From CAVRGQ01 sp963720785 (GTDB lineage Bacteria > Actinomycetota > Acidimicrobiia > IMCC26256 > DASPTH01), in NCBI GenBank assembly GCA_963720785.1, contig CAVRGQ010000008.1, forward strand, positions 434,001-498,000: DNA of 64,000 nt. The letters are read 5' to 3'. Made by a program: the position numbers and the translations under genes. Shown here one piece after another: positions 51,312 to 61,045 of the stretch (positions are counted from its first letter, which is position 1; every line of letters starts with the position of its first letter). The notes below the pieces were generated by a model, which did no database searches, was not told where the DNA came from, and worked only from the letters and a program-made list of their open reading frames with translations.

Positions 51312-52892
51312 CTAATCCAGTTCGATGGCCTGGGCGTCGACGATGCCGTCGGTGGCCCGGAGCTCGTCGACCACCTCGGCCGACACCGACTCGGTGGTCG
51401 ACAAGAGGATGAGCGACGTGTCGGTCGGTCCCTTGCCGAGGTCGAGCTCCTCGATGTTGAGGCCGTGGTTGCCCACGATCGTGCCGACGCGCCCGACCAT
51501 GCCGGGCTGGTCGACGTTGCGCACCACGAGCATGTGGCTGGACGGCGCGAGGTCGACGATGTAGTCGTCGATCGACACGATGCGCGGCGCGTCCTGCTTG
51601 CCGTAGAGCGTGCCCGCCACCTGGACGGTGCGACCCTCGATGACGCCGCGCAGCTCGATGAGGTTCACGAAGTCACGCGCGCTCGACGACGTGGTCTCGC
51701 GCACGGTGAGGCCGCGCTCCTCCGCCATCTGCGGGGCGTTCACGAACGACACCGGCGCGTCGACGACGGGACCGAGCACGCCCTTGAGCACCGAGAGCGT
51801 GAGCACGCGGCAGTCGTAGTCGGCGATCTGGCCCTCGTAGGTGACCTCGAGGGTGTCGACGGTGCCGCCGGCGATGCAGGTGAAGAGCCGGCCCAGACGC
51901 TCGGCGAGCGGCATGAACGGCTGCACGGTCGCGTTGGCCTCGCTCGCCGCGAGGTTCACCGCGAACGGCACGAACTCGCCGCGCAGTGCGAGCACGACCA
52001 TCTCGGCGATGGTCTGGCCGGCCTTGTCCTGCGCCTCCGCGGTGGACGCGCCGAGGTGCGGCGTGACCACGACGGAGTCGAGCGAGAACAGCGGCGACTC
52101 GGTGGTGGGCTCGGACGCGAACACGTCGAGCGCGGCACCGGCGATTCGGCCCTCGGCGACGGCATCGGCGAGTGCCTGCTCGTCGATGATGCCGCCCCGA
52201 GCGGTGTTCACGATGCGCAGCGTGGGCTTCGCGTGCGCGAGCAGCTCCACGTTGATCAGGCCCATCGTCTCGGGTGTCTTGGGCAGGTGCACGGTGAGGA
52301 AGTCGGCGCGCTCCACCGCCTCCTGCACGGTGGACACCAGTTCGACGCCGAGCTGGCGGGCGCGGTCGGGGCTCACGTAGGGGTCGTAGGCGACGAGCTG
52401 CATCCCGAACGAGTGGAGGCGCTGCGCCACCAGCACCCCGACCCGGCCGAGGCCGACGATCGCCAGCACCTTGTTGTGCAGCTCCACGCCTTCCCAGCGC
52501 GAGCGGTTCCACTGCCCGGCGGTGAGGTCACGGTGGGCCTGGGGGATGTTGCGGGCCTGCGAGAGCAGCAGGGCGACGGTGTGCTCCGCGGCCGACAGCA
52601 CGTTGGACTGCGGCGCGTTCACGACCATCACGCCGCGGCGGGTGGCGGCCTCCACGTCGACGTTGTCGAGGCCGATGCCGGCCCGGCCGACGACCACGAG
52701 CTCGTCGGCCGCCTCCAGCACCTCGGTGGTGACCTGCGTCGCGCTGCGGATCACCAGCGCGTGCGCGCCCTTCACCGCCTCCAACAGCTCCTCCGGCGAG
52801 AGCCCGGGACGGAAGTCGACCTCCAGCCCGGCACCGCGCATGGCCTCGAGACCGCTCGCGGCGAGCTGCTCGCTGACCAGCACGCGTTTCAT
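51312..52892 (-). CDS. serA: D-3-phosphoglycerate dehydrogenase
   Basis: 526 residues, the long actinobacterial type. First step of serine synthesis. NAD domain with VGLGRVGVLVAQRL; catalytic NTARGGIIDEQAL (Arg), and HLGASTAEAQ (His with acidic partner upstream). The allosteric-substrate-binding domain follows (from about residue 320) and an ACT domain ends the protein (HMLVVRNVDQPGMVGRVGT), as in serine feedback-inhibited enzymes. Start ATG 52892. Confidence 0.95.
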   Translation of the reverse strand: MKRVLVSEQLAASGLEAMRGAGLEVDFRPGLSPEELLEAVKGAHALVIRSATQVTTEVLEAADELVVVGRAGIGLDNVDVEAATRRGVMVVNAPQSNVLSAAEHTVALLLSQARNIPQAHRDLTAGQWNRSRWEGVELHNKVLAIVGLGRVGVLVAQRLHSFGMQLVAYDPYVSPDRARQLGVELVSTVQEAVERADFLTVHLPKTPETMGLINVELLAHAKPTLRIVNTARGGIIDEQALADAVAEGRIAGAALDVFASEPTTESPLFSLDSVVVTPHLGASTAEAQDKAGQTIAEMVVLALRGEFVPFAVNLAASEANATVQPFMPLAERLGRLFTCIAGGTVDTLEVTYEGQIADYDCRVLTLSVLKGVLGPVVDAPVSFVNAPQMAEERGLTVRETTSSSARDFVNLIELRGVIEGRTVQVAGTLYGKQDAPRIVSIDDYIVDLAPSSHMLVVRNVDQPGMVGRVGTIVGNHGLNIEELDLGKGPTDTSLILLSTTESVSAEVVDELRATDGIVDAQAIELD

Positions 52893-52931
52893 CAGGGCGA
52901 GGTTACCGGGCCGGTTTCCCGCCGCTCGGGC

Positions 52932-54134
52932 TCAGGAGCCCAGGAACTTGGCGATGCGCTCCACGCCCTCGACCAGCGCGTCGTCGGCGAGGGCGAAGGA
53001 CAGGCGGGCGTAGCCGGGGGCACCGAACGCCTCACCGGGCACGATCGCCACCTTGGCCTCGTCGAGCAGGAGCTCGCAGAGCTCGAGCGTGGTCTGCGGA
53101 GTGCGCCCACCGAGGTCGCGGCCGAGCACTCCCTCGAAGGAGGGGAAGCAGTAGAACGCGCCCTGGGGCTCCAGGCACGTGACGCCCGGGATCGCCGAGA
53201 GCATCTGGTGCATCACCTTGCCGCGCCGGTCGAAGGCCTCGCGCATCACCTCGACGGCGGCGAGGTCGCCGCTGACCGCGGCGATGGCGGCGCGCTGCGC
53301 GACGTCGGCGACGTTGGAGGTCTGGTGGCTCTGCAGGTTGGTGGCGGCCTTGGCGACGTCGGGCGGGCAGATCATCCACCCGACCCGCCAGCCCGTCATC
53401 GCGTAGGTCTTCGCGACGCCGTTGAGCACGATCGTGGTGTCGCGCGCCTCGGGCACGACCGCGGGCAGCGACGTGAACTCGTGGTCGCCGTAGGTGAGGT
53501 GCTCGTAGATCTCGTCGGTGATCACCCACACGCCGCGCTCGGCGGCCCAGCGACCGATCGCCTCCACCTGCTCGCGCGGGTACACCGCGCCCGTGGGGTT
53601 GCTCGGCGACACGAACACCAGTGCCTTGGTGCACTCGGTGTAGGCGGCCTCGAGCTGCTCGACGGTCACGAGGAACCCGGCCGACGCGGGCGCGAACACC
53701 TCGACGGGCACGCCGTCGGCGAGCTTGATCGCCTCGGGGTAGGTGGTCCAGTACGGCGCGGGGAGGATGACCTCGTCGCCCTCGTCGAGCAGCGTCTGGA
53801 ACGTGTTGTACACGGCGTGCTTACCGCCGTTGGTGACGATCACCTGCGAGGCGTCGACCTCGTAGCCGGAGTCGCGCCGCGTCTTCGCGGCGATGGCCGC
53901 GCGCAGCTCGGGGAGCCCGGGGGTGGGCGTGTAGCGGTGGTTCTTCGGGTCGGCACAGGCAGCCGCCGCGGCCTCGACGATCGCCGGCGGCGTGGGGAAG
54001 TCGGGCTCACCGGCACCGAAGCCGATGACGTCCTCCCCCGCGGCCTGCAGGGCCTTCGCCTTGGCGTCGACCGCCAACGTGGCGGACTCGGTGATGGCTT
54101 CGACGCGGCGGGAGATGCGGGGGTGACCGGACAT
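52932..54134 (-). CDS. Aspartate aminotransferase (class I)
   Basis: 400 residues. PLP fold type I aminotransferase: VIGFGAGEPDFPTPPAI, NGGKHAVYNTFQTLLDEGDE (partly NGGKHAVYNTFQ), VFVSPSNPTGAVYP, ITDEIYEHLTYGD and the PLP-binding Lys in NGVAKTYAMTGWRVGW, followed by FSFALADDAL-type end (RLSFALADDALVEGV). Typical of AspC/AAT Ib. Same strand and 39 bp before serA, so they may be cotranscribed; palindrome D lies upstream. Confidence 0.93.
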   Translation of the reverse strand: MSGHPRISRRVEAITESATLAVDAKAKALQAAGEDVIGFGAGEPDFPTPPAIVEAAAAACADPKNHRYTPTPGLPELRAAIAAKTRRDSGYEVDASQVIVTNGGKHAVYNTFQTLLDEGDEVILPAPYWTTYPEAIKLADGVPVEVFAPASAGFLVTVEQLEAAYTECTKALVFVSPSNPTGAVYPREQVEAIGRWAAERGVWVITDEIYEHLTYGDHEFTSLPAVVPEARDTTIVLNGVAKTYAMTGWRVGWMICPPDVAKAATNLQSHQTSNVADVAQRAAIAAVSGDLAAVEVMREAFDRRGKVMHQMLSAIPGVTCLEPQGAFYCFPSFEGVLGRDLGGRTPQTTLELCELLLDEAKVAIVPGEAFGAPGYARLSFALADDALVEGVERIAKFLGS

Positions 54135-54188
54135 GCGCCCATGGTGGCACGCGGGACGCCCCGAATCACAAGAGAATTCGCCGCAGAT

Positions 54189-54240
54189 CGTTTTGGCGTC
54201 ACCAGATGTCGCTATAGCGGCGCGAGGTGACGCCAAAACG
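54189..54240. repeat. Palindrome D between DEAD helicase stop and aminotransferase start
   Basis: Perfect 15-bp arms CGTTTTGGCGTCACC and GGTGACGCCAAAACG around a 22-bp centre with CGCTATAGCG. It begins 7 bp after the helicase stop codon on the minus strand. Same CTATAG core and GCGTC/GACGC arms as A and B, but otherwise diverged. Confidence 0.9.
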
Positions 54241-54247
54241 TGGAAGG

Positions 54248-55426
54248 TCAGGCGTTCGCCTTCTCGGCGTCCTGCTCCTTGGCCCAGGTGGGGAGGTCGC
54301 GGAGGCCGGGGTTGTTGGAGAACACCTCGACGACCGGGATCTTGAGACCGAGGCGGCGCTGCACGACGCGGGTCTCGTTCTCCTGGTTCCACAGCTGGAG
54401 GGTGACGGCCACGCCGGTCTCCCCCGCACGGGCGGTGCGGCCCGAGCGGTGCAGGTAGTCCTTCTCGTCCATCGACGGGTCGTAGTGGATCACGACGTCG
54501 ACGCCGTCGACGTGGATGCCGCGGGCGGCGACGTCGGTGGCGACGAGCGCGTGCAGCTTGCCCTCGGTGAAGTCGGCGAGCGCTTTCTCCCGCGCGCCCT
54601 GACGCAGGTCGCCGTGGATCGCGCCGGCGCGCACGCCCTCACGCTTGAGCTGCTCGACCAGACGGTCGGCGCCGCGCTTGGTGCGCACGAACAGCAGCGT
54701 GCGGTTGGCGCCCTTGATGATCGACGTGGCGACCTTCACCTTGTCCATCTGGTGCACCAGGAAGAACAGGTGGGACATCTGGTCGACGGTCGGCTCGTCG
54801 TCCTCGACCTCGTGGGAGATCGGGTCGTGCATGTAGCGGTCGACGAGGCGCTTCACCTGGCCGTCGAGCGTGGCGGAGAACAGCATCGTCTGGTGCTCGC
54901 TGCGCACGCCGTAGAGGATCTTCTGCACCTGCGGCATGAAGCCCATGTCGGCCATGCGATCGGCCTCGTCGACGACGAGCACCTCGATCTCCGCGACCGA
55001 CAGCTCGCCGCGCTCGATGAGGTCGATGAGGCGTCCGGGCGTGCCGACCACGATGTCGACGCCGCGCTTCAGCGCGTTCACCTGCGGGTCCATCGACACG
55101 CCGCCGTAGACGGCCTGCATCGTGAGGCCGACCACCTTGCCCAGCGGCTCGAGCGCCTCGGTGACCTGCGTGGCGAGCTCACGGGTGGGGACGAGCACGA
55201 GGCCGTGGGGCCGGCCGGGCTTGGCCTTGGTGATGCGCCCGAGGGTGGGCAGGCCGAAGGCGAGGGTCTTGCCCGATCCGGTCTTGGCCTTGCCCAGTAC
55301 GTCGCGCCCGGCGAGGGCGTCCTCGATGGTGAGTTGCTGGATGGCGAACGGCGCCAGGATGCCCTGGTCGGCGAGCTCCGCGACGATTTCGGCCGGCAGG
55401 CCGAGTTCGGCAAAGGTCTTGGTCAT
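54248..55426 (-). CDS. DEAD-box RNA helicase
   Basis: 392 residues, two RecA domains. Q motif FAELGLPAEIV...PFAIQQLTI, motif I AKTGSGKT, Ia PTRELA, Ib TPGRL, II VVDEADRMADMGF, III FSATL, V ATDVAARGIH and VI YLHRSGRTARAGE. Short core without a long basic tail, RhlE/DeaD-like. Unwinds RNA in ribosome assembly or mRNA decay. ATG 55426. Confidence 0.93.
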   Translation of the reverse strand: MTKTFAELGLPAEIVAELADQGILAPFAIQQLTIEDALAGRDVLGKAKTGSGKTLAFGLPTLGRITKAKPGRPHGLVLVPTRELATQVTEALEPLGKVVGLTMQAVYGGVSMDPQVNALKRGVDIVVGTPGRLIDLIERGELSVAEIEVLVVDEADRMADMGFMPQVQKILYGVRSEHQTMLFSATLDGQVKRLVDRYMHDPISHEVEDDEPTVDQMSHLFFLVHQMDKVKVATSIIKGANRTLLFVRTKRGADRLVEQLKREGVRAGAIHGDLRQGAREKALADFTEGKLHALVATDVAARGIHVDGVDVVIHYDPSMDEKDYLHRSGRTARAGETGVAVTLQLWNQENETRVVQRRLGLKIPVVEVFSNNPGLRDLPTWAKEQDAEKANA

Positions 55427-55719
55427 GGAATGTGCTCGATTCTCTTGTCAACTGCGGTAAGGGGATCCCGCCACGAAGTTGATCCGTCCGTGTGGCGGTG
55501 GGTCAGCCCTCGCGGCAGGACAGAGATCAAGCGATGAGGTCGACCCGCGAGCGGTCCCGGCCGCCAGATGCATGTCAGGGCAGGCGCGGGGGTGTGCTCG
55601 CTCGGACCATGCTATCGCCCTGGGAGCCACGCCCGGTGCACCCGGCTCCCGTCGCCCACTGAGAGTGACCTGAGCGCCCGAGATCGCCAATCGCGCCGCC
55701 AGCGAGCACAATTCGAGCC

Positions 55720-56395
55720 ATGCGCGTACTGGTCGTCGAAGACGAAGAGCTGCTGGCCGCCGCGATCGCCGACGGTCTGCGGGCCGAGGGCTTCGACGTC
55801 GACGTGAGCCACGACGGCCACGACGGCCTGTGGCGCGCCCAGGAAGGCAGCTACGACGCCATCGTGCTCGACGTGCTGCTGCCGGGCATGCATGGCTACA
55901 AGGTCTGCCGCACCCTGCCGCGACCAGGGCGTGTGGGTGCCGATCCTCATCCTCACCGCCAAGGACGGCGAGTACGACGAGGCCGAGGCGCTCGACACCG
56001 GCGCCGACGACTTCCTCTCGAAGCCGTTCTCGTTCGTCGTGCTGCTCGCCCGGCTGCGGGCGCTCATCCGGCGTGGCGCCCCCCCGCGGCCGACGGTGCT
56101 GTCGGTCGGCACCCTCGAGCTCGATCCGGGCGCGCGGCGCGTCCGGCGCGACGGCACCGACATCCGGTTGACGGCACGCGAGTTCGCGCTGCTCGAGTAC
56201 CTCGTGCGCAAGGACGGCAACGTCGCGTCGAAGGCGGAGATCCTCGACCACGTGTGGGGCATCGACTTCGCGGGCGACCCGAACGTCGTCGAGGTGTACG
56301 TCGGCTACCTGCGCAAGAAGATCGACGCGCCGTTCGGCGCCGAGTCGATCCAGACCGTGCGCGGCGCGGGCTACCGACTCGTCGGCGACGAGTGA
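55720..56395 (+). CDS. OmpR-type response regulator (frameshifted in receiver)
   Basis: About 224 residues. Receiver: MRVLVVEDEELLAAAIADGL, phosphoacceptor Asp in DAIVLDVLLPGMHGYKVCRTL. A shift near 55920 then leads into GVWVPILILTAKDGEYDEAE (Thr), SKPFSFVVLLARLRALIRRG (Lys). The winged helix follows with LTAREFALLEYLVRKDGNVAS and VEVYVGYLRKKIDAPF, TVRGAGYRLV. One indel near 55920 explains the split. 5 bp before the sensor kinase gene. Confidence 0.88.
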
Positions 56396-56400
56396 CACCG

Positions 56401-57721
56401 ATGAGTGCCGCTCCCCCCGAGTCGGTGCACGCGGGGGAACACCACCGCCGGTTCCACCTCTGGCCGCGCACCGTGCGCGCGCGCCTCACGGTCGTCGCCA
56501 CGCTCGCGTTCGCCGTCGCGATCGGCGCGGTCGCGTTCGGCCTCGTGTCGCTCGTGCGCAACAACCTGAACGACAGCATCCAGGCCACGAACCAGCAGCA
56601 GCTCAACCAGTTGCAGGACGCGGTCCAGGCCGCCATCGATCGCGGCGACCTCCAGCCCCAACCCGATCAGAGCTGCTATCAGATCGGCGGCGTCGTCCGC
56701 TGCTATCCGAACCCCCCACGTCACGCCGGCTACGAAGCCGCCCAGCGCGAGATCAACACCACCGCCGGCAACATCACGCTCGTCGCGGAACAGTCGCTCG
56801 CCGAGGTCGACCGCACCGTCAACTCGGTCACCCATGCACTGATGCTCGCGGTGCCGGCCCTGATCGTGCTCGTCGGCATGGCCATGTGGTACTTCACCGG
56901 TCGTGCGCTACGGCCGGTCGAGGCGATCCGGCTCGAGGCCGAGGAGATCACCGGCACCACGATGCACCGACGCGTGCCCGAGCCCGACACCGACGACGAG
57001 GTCGGCCGCCTCGCCCGCACGATGAACGCGATGCTGGTGCGGCTCGAGACGTCGTCGCAGAAGCAGCGGCAGTTCGTGTCCGACGCGTCGCACGAGCTGC
57101 GCACGCCGCTCGCGTCGATCCGCGCCAACCTCGAGGTCGCGCTCCGCAACGAGCAGAGCACCGACTGGCCCGAGGTCGCGCGCCGCGTGCTCTCCGAGGA
57201 CGAGCGCATGGAGGACACCGTCGCCGAGCTGCTCGAGCTCGCCCGCCTCGACGAGAGCGAGGGGCCGCTCGTCCTCGCCACGCTCCCCGAGGTCGACCTC
57301 GACGACGTGGTGGCCGACCTCGCGATCACCACGCGCCGCGTCCCCGTCGACACCACCAGGGTGTCGGCCGGCCGCGTGCACGGCCGTGAGGACCAGATCT
57401 CGCGCGCGATCCGCAACCTCGTCGACAACGCGGCGCGCCACGCCACCTCGAAGGTGGCGGTCTCGCTCACCACCGACGAGAGCGGGCACGTCGTCGACCT
57501 GATCGTCGACGACGACGGCGCCGGCATCCCACCCGAGGACCGCGTCCGCGTGTTCGAGCGCTTCACCCGCCTCGACGAGGGCCGGGCGCGCGACGCCGGC
57601 GGCCTCGGCCTCGGCCTCGCGTTGGTGAAGGGGATCGTCGACAGCCACCACGGCACCGTCACCATCGACGACGTCGCCCCTCGGCGGCGCCCGCTTCACG
57701 GTGCGGCTCCCCGCCGCGTAG
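56401..57721 (+). CDS. Sensor histidine kinase (frameshifted at the very end)
   Basis: About 440 residues. TM1 near residues 28-51, extracytoplasmic loop with CYQIGGVVRCYP, TM2 near 142-163 (LMLAVPALIVLVGMAMWYF), HAMP, H-box SDASHELRTPLASIRANLE (phosphorylated His), N-box RNLVDNAARHA, G1 VDDDGAGIPPEDR, F-box FERFTRLDEG, G2 GGLGLGLALVKGIV. After VTIDDVAP a one-base shift near 57685 gives GGARFTVRLPAA and TAG 57721, the normal ending. Partner of the upstream regulator. Confidence 0.9.
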
Positions 57722-57764
57722 TCCCGCTCCGTCCGGCGACGCCTCCCCCGCTACCTTCGCAGCC

Positions 57765-58487
57765 GTGCCCGAGCTCTCCCTCGTCAGCTTCAACTGCCAC
57801 GCCGGGCTGCAGGCGCGCCGCAACGGGGTGTGCGAGCCCTACGACCTCGAAGGCGTGCTGCGCGGCTTCGACGCCGACGTGATCGTCGTGCAGGAGTCGT
57901 TCGTCCCCGACGGCGACGAGTCCGCCGCGGTGAAGGTGGGGCGCGAGCTCGGTGTCACGGTGCACGAGCTGCCCTTCGGGCGGGTGCAGCTCGACCCCTG
58001 GCCACAGATGCGGCGCGACCAGACCGGCTCGGGCATCGGCGGCCTGGCGATCCTCACCCGCCTGCCGAGCCGCCGCATCGGCCGGCTCTCGGTGGGCACC
58101 GTGCCCGGCGACCACACGCCCCAGCGCGGCGCGCTGCACCTCGAGGTCGACGTCGACGGCGCGACGCTCGACGTGGTGGGCGTGCACCTCACGTCGCGGC
58201 TGCCGTTCGGTCCGCCCGTGCAGATGCGCCGCCTCGCCAAGCAGCTGCCACCGCGGGACCGCCACGCGGTCGTGGCCGGCGACCACAACTTCTGGGGCCC
58301 GGGCGTGAGCACCTTCCTGCCGGGGTGGAAGCGCACCGTCCGCGGCCGCACCTGGCCGGCGAGCCGACCGCACAGCCAGATCGACCACATCCTCGTGAGC
58401 CCGTCGGTGCGCGCGCTGCACACCGAGGTGCTCCCACCCCAGGGCTCCGACCACCGCGGCGTGCGCGCCACCCTCCGCATCGGCTGA
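57765..58487 (+). CDS. Endonuclease/exonuclease/phosphatase family hydrolase
   Basis: 240 residues from GTG 57765. EEP fold: LVSFNCHAG at strand 1 (metal Asn), IVVQESF (metal Glu), the catalytic HLTS, AGDHNFWG (Asp/Asn), QIDHILVS and SDHRGVRA (catalytic Asp-His). All active-site residues of the DNase I-like superfamily are present. No signal peptide. Substrate could be a nucleic acid or a phospholipid head group; not decided by sequence. Confidence 0.88.
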   Translation: MPELSLVSFNCHAGLQARRNGVCEPYDLEGVLRGFDADVIVVQESFVPDGDESAAVKVGRELGVTVHELPFGRVQLDPWPQMRRDQTGSGIGGLAILTRLPSRRIGRLSVGTVPGDHTPQRGALHLEVDVDGATLDVVGVHLTSRLPFGPPVQMRRLAKQLPPRDRHAVVAGDHNFWGPGVSTFLPGWKRTVRGRTWPASRPHSQIDHILVSPSVRALHTEVLPPQGSDHRGVRATLRIG

Positions 58488-58625
58488 CCGACCGGTGCCG
58501 GCTCGCGGCGCCCCGGTTCAAGGAATTTCCGACTCCTGCCGATACCGCTCATTCGTCGCGCGCGGAACGCGGCGGCCACACCCGGATCGACCCCACGGGC
58601 AGGGAACGACGGAGGTGCGCAGGCC

Positions 58626-59594
58626 ATGACGGCAATCCTGAAGCGAGCTGCCCTGCTGGGAGCGGCGACCCTCGTCGCCGCGCTCCTGCCCGCGGTGACG
58701 ATCACGGCGCCGGCCGGCGCGCTCACACCACCCCCCGCCTACTACCCGGTGGGCCCGCAGACCGCCGTCGACCAGAGCGCCCTCGCCGGATGGCACGAGT
58801 GCTGGAGCGGCACCTACGCAGACACGCCGGCGCTCGACGACGTGCTCGCCGCGTGCGCCGGCGACTACCTGCTGCTCGCCGCCGGCCCGGCCGACAGCAC
58901 CGTGTTCGACGTCGTCGCGGCGGCGCCGCGCGACGACGTGTTGACCGCGACCACCGGCAACACGACCCACGACGCGAACGGCGTCGGCTGGTACTTCGAC
59001 GAGAGCACCGACTGGGGCGCGTGGGGCTTCGCCAAGGCGGGCGACCCCATCGACCGCCGGCCCTGCGACATCATGGCGTCGTCCCGTGAGGACGGCCCGA
59101 ACGGCGATCAGCGCCTCTGCTGGCACCTCTCGCCGTCGGCGGGCACCATCGAGGCGGGCTGGCGCAGTGGCGCCGCCGTCGACCTCAACTCCTCACCCGA
59201 CTTCCGCCGCGCGATCTACGTGCCGGCCGGCGACAGCACGCCGCCGACGGTGACCTGCTCGGCCGCGCCGACGACGTTGGGGCCGCCGAACCACAAGCTC
59301 CGGCCGGTCACCACCGCCGTCACCGTGCAGGACGACGGTTCCGGCCCGGCCGGGTTCCGACTCGTCTCCGTCACCGCGAACGAGGCCGACGGCGGACTCG
59401 GCGACGGCGACGTTCCGGGCGACGTGCAGGCGTGGGACGTCGGCACCGCCGACACCGCGGGCCTCCTCCGCGCCGAGCGCGCCGGAAGTGGCGCAGGCCG
59501 CGTGTACGTGCTCACCTACGAGGGGTCGGATCTCGCGGGCAACACCGCCGAGTGCACGGCGACGGTGACGGTGCCCCACGACTCCCGGCGCTGA
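58626..59594 (+). CDS. Secreted protein with Ig-like C-terminal domain
   Basis: 322 residues. Sec signal peptide (KRAALLGAATLVAALLPAV, cleavage after GALT region). The N-terminal mature domain has paired cysteines (WHECWSG, LAACAGD, PCDIM, LCWHL), resembling a septum-formation/regulatory extracellular fold with TDWGAWGFAKAGDP. The C-terminal part (DSTPPTVTCSAAPTTLGPPNH onward, with NTAECTATVTVPH) is an Ig-like/HYR-type beta domain seen after TPPTVTC linkers. Function unknown. A GGAGG ribosome binding site precedes the ATG. Confidence 0.75.
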   Translation: MTAILKRAALLGAATLVAALLPAVTITAPAGALTPPPAYYPVGPQTAVDQSALAGWHECWSGTYADTPALDDVLAACAGDYLLLAAGPADSTVFDVVAAAPRDDVLTATTGNTTHDANGVGWYFDESTDWGAWGFAKAGDPIDRRPCDIMASSREDGPNGDQRLCWHLSPSAGTIEAGWRSGAAVDLNSSPDFRRAIYVPAGDSTPPTVTCSAAPTTLGPPNHKLRPVTTAVTVQDDGSGPAGFRLVSVTANEADGGLGDGDVPGDVQAWDVGTADTAGLLRAERAGSGAGRVYVLTYEGSDLAGNTAECTATVTVPHDSRR

Positions 59595-59612
59595 GCAACG
59601 CCGGTCGGGTCG

Positions 59613-60982
59613 TCAGGTCCAGGGACCCCGCCAGGGCCCGCAGTCGCCGAGCAGCGCAGTCGTGTCGGGGCCCCACGATCCCGGCGCGTACGGCTGCACC
59701 GGCGGCGGCGCGTCGAGCAGCGGCTGCATCACCCGCCACTCCTCCTCGACGGTGTCCTGCCGGGTGAAGCGCACGGTCTGGCCGTCCATCGCCGCCTTCA
59801 GCAGCACCTCGTAGGGCGTCGGTCCCTCGCCGCCCTGTTCGGCGAACTCCATGTCGAGCTTGATCGGCCGCGTGGTGCGGGAATCGGCGCGGCGCGCCTC
59901 GAGGTGGAAGCGGATCCCGGTGTGCGGGTCGAGGCGGATCACGATCTGGTCGGACTCCGAGCGCGCGTCGCTCAACCCGAACCCGAGGCTCGGCGGGTCG
60001 CGGAACACGACGCGCACCTCGGTCTCGGTGACCGCGAGCTTCTTGCCCGTCCGGATGAAGAACGGCACACCGAACCACCGCCAGTTCTCGATCTGCAGCC
60101 GCAGGGCCGCGAACGTCTCCGTGGTGGAGTCGGCGGCGACGCCGTCGATCGACTGGTACCCGGTGTACTGGCCGCGCACGTAGTGCGCGGGGTCGGCGGG
60201 GAGCACCGCGGGAACAACGCCGTCTGTGCGTCCTTCAGCGTGTGCGGGTCACCACCGGCGGGCGGCTCCATCGCGGTGGCCGCGACGACCTGCATGAGAT
60301 GGTTGACCACGACGTCGCGCAACGCGCCGACCGGGTCGTAGAAGTGGCCGCGGTCCTCGACGCCGAAGTCCTCGGCCATCGTGATCTGCACGCACTTCAC
60401 GAAGTTGCGGTTCCAGATCGGCTCGAGGAACGTGTTGCCGAACCGCAGGTAGAGCACCTCCTCGAGGCCCATCTTCCCGAGGTAGTGGTCGATCCGCAGG
60501 AGCTGCGACTCGTCGATGTACCGGTGCAGCTCGACCGCGAGCGCACGCGCCGACGCCTGGTCGTGGCCGAACGGCTTCTCCACGACGACGCGCCCGTTCG
60601 TGGTGAGCTTCGCCTCCGAGAGCCCCTTGATCACGGTGGCGAAGAGCGACGGCGGGATCTCCAGGTAGAAGACGGGCTCCTGCGCGCCCTTCATGGCCGC
60701 GCCGACCTTGGCGTAGGTCGCCGCGTCGGTGAAGTCGCCGGCGACGTACGAGAACCGCCCCATGAGCCGGGCGAAGACGTCCTCGTCGAGCTGCTCACCG
60801 GTGGCGACGATCGACTCGCGGGCCCGTTGCGCGAGCTGGTCGATGGTCCAGTCGTCGACGGCCACGCCGACGATCGGGCACTCGAGCATCTGGTGCGCTT
60901 CCAGCCGGTAGAGCGACCGGAAGGTCATGACCTTCGCGAGGTCGCCGGTGATCCCGAAGATCACGAACACGTCACAGCTCAT
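59613..60982 (-). CDS. zwf: Glucose-6-phosphate 1-dehydrogenase (frameshifted)
   Basis: About 456 residues. Starts MSCDVFVIFGITGDLAKVM (NADP-binding GxxGDLA); KPFGHDQASARAL (catalytic-site Lys) and the signature RIDHYLGKMGLEEVL (His, Lys) follow. The first frame ends after HTLKDAQTALFP near 60210; the other frame resumes with VRGQYTGYQSIDGVAADSTT, FFIRTGKKLAVTETEV and ends at 59613. One indel near 60205. NADPH-producing first step of the pentose phosphate pathway. Divergent from mscR. Confidence 0.92.
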
Positions 60983-61045
60983 GCGGTGACGGTACCCGCG
61001 CACCGGAGGTCACGCGGACCAGTCGGATGCGGTAGAACACCGTCC

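Noticed and set aside
51273..54230. 985-codon plus-strand frame across serA and the aminotransferase
   Set aside because: It is a shadow of two well-supported minus-strand genes; the translation is low-complexity and has no recognisable motifs.
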